Positions 1 to 6,559 of a stretch of DNA of 13,122 bases are shown piece after piece (position 1 is the first letter of the stretch; each line of letters starts with the position of its first letter). Below the pieces are notes generated by a model. It made no database searches. It was not told the DNA's origin and was given only the letters and a program-made list of their open reading frames with translations. Origin of the DNA: Bacteroidota bacterium (GTDB taxonomy: Bacteria; Bacteroidota; Ignavibacteria; Ignavibacteriales; Ignavibacteriaceae); NCBI GenBank assembly GCA_023433685.1, contig JAEYUD010000179.1, positions 1-13,122 of the forward strand. The letters run 5' to 3'. The translations under genes were made by a program, and so were the position numbers.

Positions 1-1016
1 ACCACAACCACGGCAATATCAAACACAGCATGAGGAGGTGTCGCGGCGAGGTACCAAAATGCAGCGATCGGCAGGTGCATGGCGATCAGCATTGGCCATA
101 TCCACTTCTTTAAACCATGCTTCGAAATGGCAATACCTCCAAGTATACCACCCACTGTCAAAGCGATGATCCCCGCGGTACCATAAACAATCGCGAACTG
201 CTCGTTGCTTAGGCCCATGCCGCTTTTCTCAACCGGATCTTTTAGAAATGGTGCCACCATCTTAACGAGTTGAGCTTCAGGTAAACGGTAAACCAACAGG
301 AAGAAGAGGATCAGACCGATCTTCTCCTGCTTGAAAAATTCTGCAAACGCCAGGAAAAACTCTTTTATCTTGTTTTTGCCCTCTTCTGCCCTTGGGCCAT
401 CGTCAGCGGGATATGGCAGCATGAACTTGTGGTAAATAAAGAAGAGAGCGAAGAGCGCTGCAGAAACTCCAAAAACCACCATCCATGCAGGTTCGGCATC
501 ACCTTTAAAATATTCTTTGGTCAGATAACCGGCGAGAAAAACAAGAACACCATTTCCGAAAAGGGTGGCAGCGCGGTAAAATGTGCTTCTGATCCCCACG
601 AAAAACGACTGCTTTTCCTTGTCTAAAGCGAGAAGGTAAAACCCGTCAGCAGCTATGTCATGTGTAGCCGAAGCGAGCGCCATCAAACCAAGAAAAATGA
701 TTGAAGGCCAGAAAAAATCCGCTCTTGGGAGCGTAAGCGTAAACGCCACACCAACGAACCCGATAGCCAGAATACCCTGCATTGCCACCGTCCACAACCT
801 CTTCGTTTTGACGATATCAACAACTGGACTCCATAACGGTTTCACCACCCATGGAAGATACAACCAACTTGTGAAAAGCGCGATATCAGTGTTCGATATA
901 CCAAGGTCTTTGTACATCACAACCGAAACGGTCATAACTATTACATAAGGAATTCCCTCCGCAAAGTATAGCGTGGGTATCCATGACCAGGGGTGTCTGT
1001 GTTCTTTTTTGCTCAT
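1..1016 (-). CDS. AmpG-like MFS permease (partial, C-terminus cut by left window edge)
   Basis: Major facilitator permease of the AmpG branch, which in characterised members imports GlcNAc-anhydroMurNAc muropeptides across the inner membrane for cell-wall recycling. The frame is open from the ATG at 1016 to the window edge (338 codons read, no stop), so it is a gene cut by the edge. Motifs seen are LPWVVKPLWSPVVD at residues 54-67 and ATHDIAADGFY at 117-127, both characteristic of this family. The rest alternates hydrophobic helices with a charged central loop around residues 180-205, as expected between the two six-helix halves. Roughly 80-100 C-terminal residues should lie beyond the window. 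No convincing ribosome binding site precedes the ATG. The amino-sugar kinase lies upstream on the same strand, 257 bp away across a tandem-repeat array, which supports a shared recycling role. The exact substrate (muropeptide or another sugar or acyl-CoA) is inference. Confidence 0.88.
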   Translation of the reverse strand, partial: MSKKEHRHPWSWIPTLYFAEGIPYVIVMTVSVVMYKDLGISNTDIALFTSWLYLPWVVKPLWSPVVDIVKTKRLWTVAMQGILAIGFVGVAFTLTLPRADFFWPSIIFLGLMALASATHDIAADGFYLLALDKEKQSFFVGIRSTFYRAATLFGNGVLVFLAGYLTKEYFKGDAEPAWMVVFGVSAALFALFFIYHKFMLPYPADDGPRAEEGKNKIKEFFLAFAEFFKQEKIGLILFFLLVYRLPEAQLVKMVAPFLKDPVEKSGMGLSNEQFAIVYGTAGIIALTVGGILGGIAISKHGLKKWIWPMLIAMHLPIAAFWYLAATPPHAVFDIAVVV

Positions 1017-1054
1017 GCCGGGTTCTTTGCTTATATGAAATTATTGTTTTTTTT

Positions 1055-1143
1055 GAACTTATGAACTTATGAACTTATGAACTTATGAACCTATGAACTT
1101 ATGAACTTATGAAACTTATGAACTTATGAAATTATGAACTTAT
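1055..1143 (+). repeat. 8-bp tandem array, unit GAACTTAT (left half of inverted pair)
   Basis: Eleven consecutive units of GAACTTAT can be read. One has a single extra base (1111-1119) and two carry substitutions (1087-1094 and 1128-1135). The array lies between the kinase stop and the permease start and is followed after a short AT-rich junction by an array of nearly complementary units. It has no coding capacity and, like the other arrays here, does not have a period divisible by three. Confidence 0.95.
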
Positions 1144-1154
1144 GAAAATTCTTT

Positions 1155-1276
1155 GTTCTCAGGTTCTCAAGTTCTTAAGTTCTTAGGTTCTCAAGTTCTC
1201 AAGTTCTTAGGTTCTCAAGTTCTCAAGTTCTCAAGTTCTTAGGTTCTCAATGCGCCGCGGCGCACTCAAGTTCTTA
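1155..1276 (+). repeat. 8-bp tandem array, unit GTTCTCAA/GTTCTTAG (right half), interrupted by a GC palindrome
   Basis: Twelve uninterrupted 8-bp units run from 1155 to 1250, alternating GTTCTCAA with the variants GTTCTTAG and GTTCTTAA. A 14-bp palindrome follows, then CTCAA and a last unit GTTCTTA whose final three bases are the kinase stop codon (1274-1276, minus strand). Read on the minus strand the unit is TTGAGAAC or CTAAGAAC, so each unit carries a TGA or TAA. The core AAGTTC is complementary to GAACTT of the array at 1055-1143, so the pair can form a long imperfect hairpin in DNA or RNA. Confidence 0.95.
1251..1264. repeat. GC-rich perfect palindrome TGCGCCGCGGCGCA
   Basis: A perfect 14-bp palindrome sits inside the 8-bp array and is flanked on both sides by the direct 5-mer CTCAA. 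The surrounding 31 bp (1243-1273) recur exactly, in inverted orientation, at 13084-13114. The core CGCCGCGGCG also appears in the palindrome at 4219-4232. Confidence 0.93.
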
Positions 1277-2188
1277 CCCCTCCATCCCCAGATAAACCGC
1301 TCCCATAACCGGGGGGAGATCAGTCTGCTGAAGTTGGACGTCAGGGTGCCTTTCGGCAAGTTTTTTCTTGAAAATATCAGAAAATTTATTCGGTTTGGTC
1401 AGCACGCTTCCCACGAGTGAGAGCTTTAACTGTTCCGGTCCGAATTTGATCTTCATCGCTTTAATATGATCGATTAAGCCATCAGATTCCTCATCGAGGA
1501 TCAGATTTGCTATTTTATCTCCTTTTTCGGCCGCTTCAACCACAAGTGGAGCCACTGAAGCAATATCGAAATTGTTCGTGTAAACAGCAGAGATCAGATC
1601 ATTGGGTTCTTTAAAACCGAATTTCTCCTCCACCATTTCGCGGATGAGGGTATCTTCCCCCCTGCCGTCGATCGCCCTGCCGGTGGCGATCAAACCACGC
1701 TGACCGAGTTTGTAGCCACTCCCCTCGTCGCCGAGGAAACGGCCAAGTCCTCCGACCCGAAGGATCTCACCTCCCGCGGTCTTTCCGAACATTATAGAGC
1801 CGGTACCCGCGATGAGAATTGAACCGCTGACGCCCGGGAATGCAGTTTCGAGGGCAATCCTCGCGTCGGAAACCACGGTAAAATTATTTAAAGGGATGGA
1901 ATTTGAAAGGAATTTTGCTTTTACTGCCTCTTCAAGGCGTTGAGCGTCAGCCACCCTTCCCGCGCCAGTGGTACCGAGCACCGTGGCGGCAAGATCATGA
2001 TACGATAGCCCTTTTTCGGTCATAAATCCGTTTACCAGGGCAAAAAGAGTGTCTGATACTTTATCGACTCCATTTAAAAGAAAGTTTGAGTTCCCCCCGA
2101 AACTCTCCCCGATCATCTTTTTTTTCTGATCGAGACACACAAGGTGGGTCTTTGTCCCACCACCATCTATTCCTATGTAATACTGCAT
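1274..2188 (-). CDS. BadF/BadG/BcrA/BcrD-family amino-sugar kinase (NagK/MurK-like)
   Basis: ASKHA-fold ATP-dependent sugar kinase of 304 residues, close to the family's usual length. The phosphate-1 motif GIDGGGTKT is at residues 6-14, VSDARIAL at 106-113 contains D108 (the probable catalytic base), the phosphate-2 motif AGTGS is at 127-131, and the block GGLGRFLGDEGSG at 146-158 is typical of N-acetylglucosamine kinases. The C-terminus ends in the usual GAVYLG. Characterised relatives phosphorylate GlcNAc and, for MurK, MurNAc in the cytosol. Placed before an AmpG-like permease, the simplest role is phosphorylating amino sugars released from imported muropeptides (inference). The start at 2188 puts the phosphate loop at the normal distance from the N-terminus. 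The Shine-Dalgarno sequence is weak. The stop codon TAA is part of a tandem-repeat unit. Sequence alone does not separate GlcNAc from MurNAc or glucosamine specificity. Confidence 0.9.
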   Translation of the reverse strand: MQYYIGIDGGGTKTHLVCLDQKKKMIGESFGGNSNFLLNGVDKVSDTLFALVNGFMTEKGLSYHDLAATVLGTTGAGRVADAQRLEEAVKAKFLSNSIPLNNFTVVSDARIALETAFPGVSGSILIAGTGSIMFGKTAGGEILRVGGLGRFLGDEGSGYKLGQRGLIATGRAIDGRGEDTLIREMVEEKFGFKEPNDLISAVYTNNFDIASVAPLVVEAAEKGDKIANLILDEESDGLIDHIKAMKIKFGPEQLKLSLVGSVLTKPNKFSDIFKKKLAERHPDVQLQQTDLPPVMGAVYLGMEG

Positions 2189-2223
2189 ATTGATTTTCTT
2201 ATCTTTGTGACGTGCTTTTTCCT

Positions 2224-2241
2224 GTTTTAGTTTTCTAAAAC
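2224..2241. repeat. Small AT-rich inverted repeat between the 62-aa gene and the kinase
   Basis: GTTTTAG (2224-2230) and CTAAAAC (2235-2241) form a 7-bp stem with a TTTT loop on the plus strand. It is too AT-rich and lacks the uridine run needed for a confident terminator. It may be incidental or a weak attenuator within the 89-bp gap. Confidence 0.4.
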
Positions 2242-2277
2242 CCGGAAGTGAAGCAATTAATGTGGACTGTAAGGCAG

Positions 2278-2466
2278 CTAATCTGACATTACATAAAAGA
2301 TACCGTACAAAGCACTGAAAAGCAAGGCAACGGTGACGGCGACAAGGACAGTTTGCCTTATCATCCGGTTCCTCTCCTGTTGCTTCAGATACCTGTTGGT
2401 CTCAGTGTAATCTCTTTTGTAGTCACCTTTGTTTATGTCCCATTTCTGGAAATTGTTCTCGGACAT
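2278..2466 (-). CDS. Small single-pass membrane protein, 62 aa, unknown function
   Basis: I do not recognise the family. The start chosen is the ATG at 2466, preceded by AAGGA with a 5-base spacer. The open frame continues upstream to 2526, but those residues have no ribosome binding site and look like leader sequence. The protein has a hydrophilic, charged N-terminal half rich in Asn, Lys, Tyr and Arg (starting MSENNFQKWD), then one hydrophobic segment at about residues 38-58 preceded by arginines, ending in a short SD tail. This suggests a tail-anchored or N-in inner-membrane protein. It is first in a minus-strand run with the kinase (89-bp gap) and the permease, and divergent from the PLP enzyme. 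Co-transcription with the kinase is possible but not shown. Confidence is moderate because the protein is short. Confidence 0.62.
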   Translation of the reverse strand: MSENNFQKWDINKGDYKRDYTETNRYLKQQERNRMIRQTVLVAVTVALLFSALYGIFYVMSD

Positions 2467-2573
2467 AAGATTCCTTAGACAGAAAAAATGGTCAATTCTT
2501 ATATAATTTTCAATCCTGAATAACAAATAATAATCATACAGATTGCGAACCTAAATTAACATCTTGCTCCAAT

Positions 2574-4037
2574 ATGGCAAAACCTGAAGATCACTTTTTA
2601 CAGTTCAGAAACAACACAACCGGTCACGATCTGGTGATCAATACCCCTTTTGGTAAACATCCCCTCGTTTATGCCGATTGGATTGCCAGCGGGAGGCTTT
2701 ACACCCCTATCGAGAAAAAGATTGCCACTGAATTTGGGCCCCTTGTGGGGAACACACACTCTGAATCGAATTATACCGGCACAGTGATGACCCATGCTTA
2801 TCATTACGCCCATAAGTTGATTAAATCGCACGTGAACGCGGGACCGAAGGATATCATTATCACCGCCGGATCGGGAATGACAGGCGTGATCAACAAGTTT
2901 CAGAGGATACTTGGACTGCGGATACCGGAACTGCTGCAACAATTCGTAAAAATGGATGAAATTGTCCGCCCGGTGGTTTTTCTCACCCACATGGAACACC
3001 ATTCGAATCAAACTTCCTGGCTCGAAACAATATGTGATGTGGTGGTTGTGGCGCCGGGTGAGAACGGACTGGTTTCGGAGGAAAACCTTATTAAAGAGAT
3101 CGAAAGATACAGCGACAGAAAAGTTAAAATTGGTTCATTTTCTGCCTGTTCTAATGTCACGGGTATTACCACCAACTACCACAGGCTCGCGAAAATAATG
3201 CATCAGGCCGGTGGATACGCGTTCATCGATTTCGCGTGTTCAGCCCCATACGTCGATATCAACATGCACCCCGAAGACCCGGAAGAGCGGCTTGACGCGG
3301 TATTCTTCTCGCCACATAAATTTCTCGGTGGGCCCGGCACCCCCGGAGTGCTGATATTCGACTCAGAGCTCTATCACAACACCGTGCCCGATAACCCCGG
3401 TGGTGGCACGGTTGACTGGACTAACCCCTGGGGCGAATACCGCTTCGTTGACGACATTGAAGCCCGGGAAGATGGCGGCACTCCCCCGTTCATTCAGACC
3501 ATAAAAGCTGCTCTCGCCATAAAGCTTAAGAACGAAATGACCACGCAAGCCATTCAGGCGCGTGAGCATGAGATAGTGCCCCGCTTCATGGAGATGCTGG
3601 ATGGAATCCCAAACCTCCATATCCTCGCCGGAAATCATCGTAACAGACTTGGCGCGGTTTCATTGTACTTTGATAATATCCACTACAATCTTGTCGTAAA
3701 ACTCCTGAATGACCGTTTTGGAATCCAGGTTCGTGGTGGGTGTTCATGCGCGGGAACATACGGACACTACCTCCTCAACGTCGATCCGTACATGTCACAC
3801 CGGATCACGGAGAAGATCAATCACGGCGACCTCTCCGAGAAACCCGGCTGGGTGCGCGTTTCCCTCCATCCCACAATGACCGATGATGAAGTCACCTTCA
3901 TCGCACATGCCATCAGCGACATCAGAAAAAACATCGACAAGTGGGAATCTGACTACAAATACAACAACCACCGGAATGAGTTCCTCTGCAAGAAGGGGGA
4001 GCCCTCCACCTGCGTTGAGGAGATGTTCAGGCTTTAA
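2574..4037 (+). CDS. Class V aminotransferase-fold PLP enzyme (cysteine desulfurase/selenocysteine lyase-like)
   Basis: PLP-dependent enzyme of 487 residues with the cysteine-desulfurase fold. SPHKFLGGPGTPG at 246-258 contains the Schiff-base lysine K249. YADWIASGR at 33-41 matches the N-terminal substrate-site segment, THMEHHSNQTSW at 138-149 matches the EHHAN block over the PLP ring, and D219 in FIDFACSAPY should hold the pyridine nitrogen. RGGCSCAG at 387-394 carries cysteines C390 and C392, one of which may act as the sulfur-accepting cysteine, and R428 in WVRVSLHPT probably binds substrate carboxylate. It is longer than IscS/SufS (about 400 aa) because of insertions and a C-terminal extension with C472 and C480. 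No signal peptide, so cytosolic. No Fe-S assembly genes adjoin it, so a dedicated SufS/IscS role is unsupported, and the substrate is unknown. The ATG at 2574 lacks a clear Shine-Dalgarno sequence, common in this phylum group. Confidence 0.88.
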   Translation: MAKPEDHFLQFRNNTTGHDLVINTPFGKHPLVYADWIASGRLYTPIEKKIATEFGPLVGNTHSESNYTGTVMTHAYHYAHKLIKSHVNAGPKDIIITAGSGMTGVINKFQRILGLRIPELLQQFVKMDEIVRPVVFLTHMEHHSNQTSWLETICDVVVVAPGENGLVSEENLIKEIERYSDRKVKIGSFSACSNVTGITTNYHRLAKIMHQAGGYAFIDFACSAPYVDINMHPEDPEERLDAVFFSPHKFLGGPGTPGVLIFDSELYHNTVPDNPGGGTVDWTNPWGEYRFVDDIEAREDGGTPPFIQTIKAALAIKLKNEMTTQAIQAREHEIVPRFMEMLDGIPNLHILAGNHRNRLGAVSLYFDNIHYNLVVKLLNDRFGIQVRGGCSCAGTYGHYLLNVDPYMSHRITEKINHGDLSEKPGWVRVSLHPTMTDDEVTFIAHAISDIRKNIDKWESDYKYNNHRNEFLCKKGEPSTCVEEMFRL

Positions 4038-4041
4038 AACC

Positions 4042-4070
4042 AAAAACCGGTGGCATCACCACCGGTTTTT
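4042..4070. terminator. Strong bidirectional intrinsic terminator
   Basis: A perfect 12-bp inverted repeat, AAAAACCGGTGG (4042-4053) and CCACCGGTTTTT (4059-4070), with a 5-base loop CATCA, begins 5 bp after the PLP-enzyme stop. The stem ends in a T run in both directions, so it can stop the plus-strand gene and also transcripts arriving from the convergent peptidase. Confidence 0.92.
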
Positions 4071-4085
4071 TGAAAATTCGCTTAT

Positions 4086-4112
4086 ATCCGCGTAATCAGC
4101 GTCATCCGCGGT
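4086..4112 (+). repeat. Three 9-bp degenerate units of the ATCCGCGTA type
   Basis: ATCCGCGTA, ATCAGCGTC and ATCCGCGGT follow each other without spacers just downstream of the terminator. The period is 9 bp and the units differ by one to three bases. This is a third repeat style within the same 208-bp intergenic region. No function can be read from it. Confidence 0.7.
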
Positions 4113-4143
4113 CTATTGAACGCCCATCTACTATTAAGACCTG

Positions 4144-4251
4144 CGCCGAAGGCGGATCATATTTCACTTCGCCGAAGGCGGATCATATTTCACTTCGCCG
4201 ATGCGAATAACATTTCACTTCGCCGCGGCGAATCACATTTAACATTCACTT
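4144..4251. repeat. 26-bp array of GC palindromes separated by AT-rich TCATATTTCAC
   Basis: Two exact 26-bp units (4144-4169 and 4170-4195) are followed by a degenerate unit of 25 bp (4196-4220) and a fourth (4221-4251). Each has a GC-rich hairpin core (CGCCGAAGGCGG twice, CGCCGATGCGAA, then the perfect palindrome TTCGCCGCGGCGAA at 4219-4232) and an AT-rich spacer. The fourth unit runs into the peptidase gene: on the minus strand AAGTGA is both repeat sequence and the end of the coding region with its TGA stop (4246-4248). The spacers are constant, so this is not a CRISPR array. Confidence 0.9.
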
Positions 4252-6390
4252 GCTGATCCCCATCCTGTCGAGCAGGAAAGCGTACTCATAAGCAGCTTCG
4301 CGTAACCTTTCGAAACGGCCCGAGGCGCCACCGTGACCTGACTCCATGTTCATTTTCATGACAACAAGGTTGTCATCCTTTTTGAGTTCGCGGAGTTTGG
4401 CAACAAATTTGGCGGGTTCGTGGTAGCTCACCTGTGAGTCATTAAGTCCGCCCGTTACGAGAACATTGGGATAATTTACGGACTTAATGTTGTCATACGG
4501 TGAATATGAAAGCATGTATTTGTAATATTTCTCCTCTTTCGGATTCCCCCATTGTTCCCACTCCTGGGTGGTAAGGGGCAGTGTTTCATCCAGCATCGTG
4601 TTCATAACGTCTACAAAAGGTACGATTGCAAGCACCACGTTAAACAGGTCGGGTCTCATGTTCATGCACGCGCCTACAAGCAGCCCGCCGGCACTTCCGC
4701 CCCTGATGGCGAGTTTAGCGGGTTTGGTGTAACCCTCTTTCACGAGGTGTTCCGCGCATGCTATAAAGTCGGTGAAAGTGTTCTTTTTGTTAAGGAGTTT
4801 TCCATCTTCATACCACTCTTCCCCGAGTTCGCTTCCGCCACGGATCTGGGCGATGGCATAAACGAATCCCCTGTCGACCAGACTGAATACCGTGGAGCTG
4901 AATCCCGCTTCGGTGGAGTACCCATAAGAACCATACGAATAAAGAAGGGTCGGATTGTTACCGTCTTTCTTCAGGCCTTTTTTATAAACGATCGCCATCG
5001 GTACTTTTTTACCGTCGGGTGCTGGAGCCCACATTCTTTCAACCGTGTAGTCATCAGGATTGAACCCGCTGGGTATCTCCTGAACTTTCAGTTTTGTGGT
5101 CTGCGCGGCAAGCGCGTTATATTCATAAGTAGTCCAGGGACGGTTCAGGGATGTATATGAGTACCTGAACGCGGGTGATGTGTATTCAGGAGCCATCGAC
5201 ATTGAGACATCATAAACAGCTTCCGGGAACTCAAGGTATGTCTTCTTGAATTTAGCAAGATCCATCGTCACGATCCTGCGCAGTCCACCTGTTCTCTCCT
5301 GAACGGCAATGAATTTATCGTAAACGGCAACGTAGTCGATCTTAACTTTGGGATCGTGAGGTATAACCACTTTCCATTTCGATCTGTCTTCATATCCTTG
5401 AAGTGGTGCCTCGTAGATCATTCTGTTCTTTGAGTTGTCATCCTTCCAGGTAACGAAGAAGCGGCTCTTGTGATGATCGAGCGAATACTCAACATCCTTC
5501 TGCCTTGGAAGGAAAACCTTGAACTGACCGTACGGTTTTGCGGCGTCGAGCAGCCACACTTCACTTGAAGTGAAACTGCCGATGTTCAGCATCAAGAAGT
5601 CTCTTGTAAGGCTCTTACCGATAGAAAGGTTGAAGAGTTCATCTTTTTCTTCATACACAAGTTCGGCTTTTTTGCCATCGAATCCGTCAACCCTGTAAAG
5701 CTGGTACGGGCGGAGGGCGTCGTTGCCGATCACATAAAAAACTGTCTTGTTGTCGTTCGCCCAGGAATAACTCTGAACGCCGGTTACGAGGAACGGGAGG
5801 TCTTTGCCCGTGGCCAGGTCTCTTATCCGAAGATCATAGGAGGCGTACGAACCTGTGGTGTTGCTTGAGTAAAGTGCATATTTATTGTCTAATGTTACAT
5901 CATAACCTGTAAACAGAAATGTAGCATGACCCTCTGCCATCTTGTTCACGTCGAAAACTATCTCTTCAGGAGCCTCAACGGTACCTTTTTTACGACAGTA
6001 TACCGCGTACTGTTTACCCGTTTCGGTGCGACTGTAATACCAGTAACCGTTCTCGAATGCAGGCACACTGCTGTCTTCTTCCTTTATTCTTCCCTTCATT
6101 TCCGCGAAGAGTTTCTCCTGAAGGTCTTTGGTGTGACTCATCACCATTTCAGAGTACTTGTTTTCATCCTCGAGGTACTTTATGACTTCCGGGTTCTTTT
6201 TGTCCCGGAGCCAGAAGTAATTGTCGGTTCTTACATTACCGAACTCATTGAAAGAGACCGGTTCCTTCTTCGCAGAGGGGGGTGCCGGATAGTCTTTTTG
6301 GGTTTTGATCATTCCTTTATCCTTGTTTTGCGCGCCGGCCAAAGTTATCAGCAAGACGGTCATCAATAGTGCACTTAGTAGTTTTGACAT
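4246..6390 (-). CDS. ptrB: Exported S9A oligopeptidase B-type serine peptidase
   Basis: Prolyl-oligopeptidase family enzyme of 714 residues with an N-terminal signal sequence (MSKLLSALLMTVLLITLAGA, probable cleavage before Q21). The beta-propeller gating domain spans roughly residues 90-420 and the alpha/beta-hydrolase domain follows. The catalytic triad is S566 in RGGSAGGLL, D651 in GGLNDSQVSY and H686 in ESGHGGASGRF. The segment TTQEWEQWGNP keeps the acidic pair E610 and E612 that lines the S1 pocket of oligopeptidase B, predicting cleavage of short peptides after Lys or Arg. The start at 6390 is preferred over 6423 because GGAAG precedes it and the signal peptide then begins correctly. E. 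coli OpdB is cytosolic (about 686 aa), while this one is predicted to be periplasmic or membrane-attached, so it may process peptides imported through the outer membrane (inference). It is divergent from the SUMF-like gene. Its stop lies inside a repeat unit. Confidence 0.9.
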   Translation of the reverse strand: MSKLLSALLMTVLLITLAGAQNKDKGMIKTQKDYPAPPSAKKEPVSFNEFGNVRTDNYFWLRDKKNPEVIKYLEDENKYSEMVMSHTKDLQEKLFAEMKGRIKEEDSSVPAFENGYWYYSRTETGKQYAVYCRKKGTVEAPEEIVFDVNKMAEGHATFLFTGYDVTLDNKYALYSSNTTGSYASYDLRIRDLATGKDLPFLVTGVQSYSWANDNKTVFYVIGNDALRPYQLYRVDGFDGKKAELVYEEKDELFNLSIGKSLTRDFLMLNIGSFTSSEVWLLDAAKPYGQFKVFLPRQKDVEYSLDHHKSRFFVTWKDDNSKNRMIYEAPLQGYEDRSKWKVVIPHDPKVKIDYVAVYDKFIAVQERTGGLRRIVTMDLAKFKKTYLEFPEAVYDVSMSMAPEYTSPAFRYSYTSLNRPWTTYEYNALAAQTTKLKVQEIPSGFNPDDYTVERMWAPAPDGKKVPMAIVYKKGLKKDGNNPTLLYSYGSYGYSTEAGFSSTVFSLVDRGFVYAIAQIRGGSELGEEWYEDGKLLNKKNTFTDFIACAEHLVKEGYTKPAKLAIRGGSAGGLLVGACMNMRPDLFNVVLAIVPFVDVMNTMLDETLPLTTQEWEQWGNPKEEKYYKYMLSYSPYDNIKSVNYPNVLVTGGLNDSQVSYHEPAKFVAKLRELKKDDNLVVMKMNMESGHGGASGRFERLREAAYEYAFLLDRMGISK

Positions 6391-6420
6391 AACTCTTCCA
6401 ATTATTGAAAATGTTCCGGG

Positions 6421-6428
6421 CAAATTTA
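6421..6428 (-). promoter_or_regulatory. Bacteroidetes-type -7 box TAAATTTG for the S9 peptidase
   Basis: TAAATTTG on the minus strand (CAAATTTA on plus) fits the TAnnTTTG -7 consensus and lies 30 bp before the ATG at 6390. No good TTTG is seen at the -33 distance, so the assignment rests on the -7 match and position. Confidence 0.55.
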
Positions 6429-6520
6429 CAACAAACAGTTTAAATCGCCTCCCTGTTTACACAAACGGTAAAATGAAGTTATGGGTTTGTTTTAATTGAT
6501 CATGATCCCTTTATATTTCA

Positions 6521-6528
6521 TATCTTTG
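6521..6528 (+). promoter_or_regulatory. Bacteroidetes-type -7 box TATCTTTG for the SUMF-like gene
   Basis: TATCTTTG matches TAnnTTTG exactly and ends 31 bp before the ATG at 6560. A TTG at 6496-6498 lies 22 bp upstream, near the expected -33 spacing. A GGAG at 6548-6551 serves as ribosome binding site. Confidence 0.65.
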
Positions 6529-6559
6529 CGATCTAATTAATAAACCCGGAGCCGGAAAA

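Noticed and set aside
655..948. 97-codon open frame on the plus strand
   Set aside because: It is antisense to the AmpG-like permease, whose frame gives clear family motifs across the same bases.
2200..2207. TATCTTTG promoter box on the plus strand
   Set aside because: It matches the -7 consensus but has no TTTG at -33 and points across the 62-aa gene; the next plus-strand start is more than 360 bp away.
2467..2526. Longer 82-aa start for the small membrane protein
   Set aside because: The extra 20 residues lack a ribosome binding site, while the ATG at 2466 has AAGGA at proper spacing.
2598..3011. 137-codon minus-strand frame inside the PLP enzyme
   Set aside because: Shadow of a strongly recognisable gene on the other strand; no family features of its own.
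4144..4251. CRISPR array
   Set aside because: Units are 26 bp with a constant 11-bp linker and no unique spacers; no cas genes are present.
4552..5160. 202-codon plus-strand frame opposite the peptidase
   Set aside because: Long but antisense to the catalytic domain, Phe/Val/Arg-rich as expected of a reverse frame, with no ribosome binding site or recognisable domain.
5926..6369. 147-codon plus-strand frame opposite the peptidase N-terminus
   Set aside because: Antisense shadow of the S9 propeller region.
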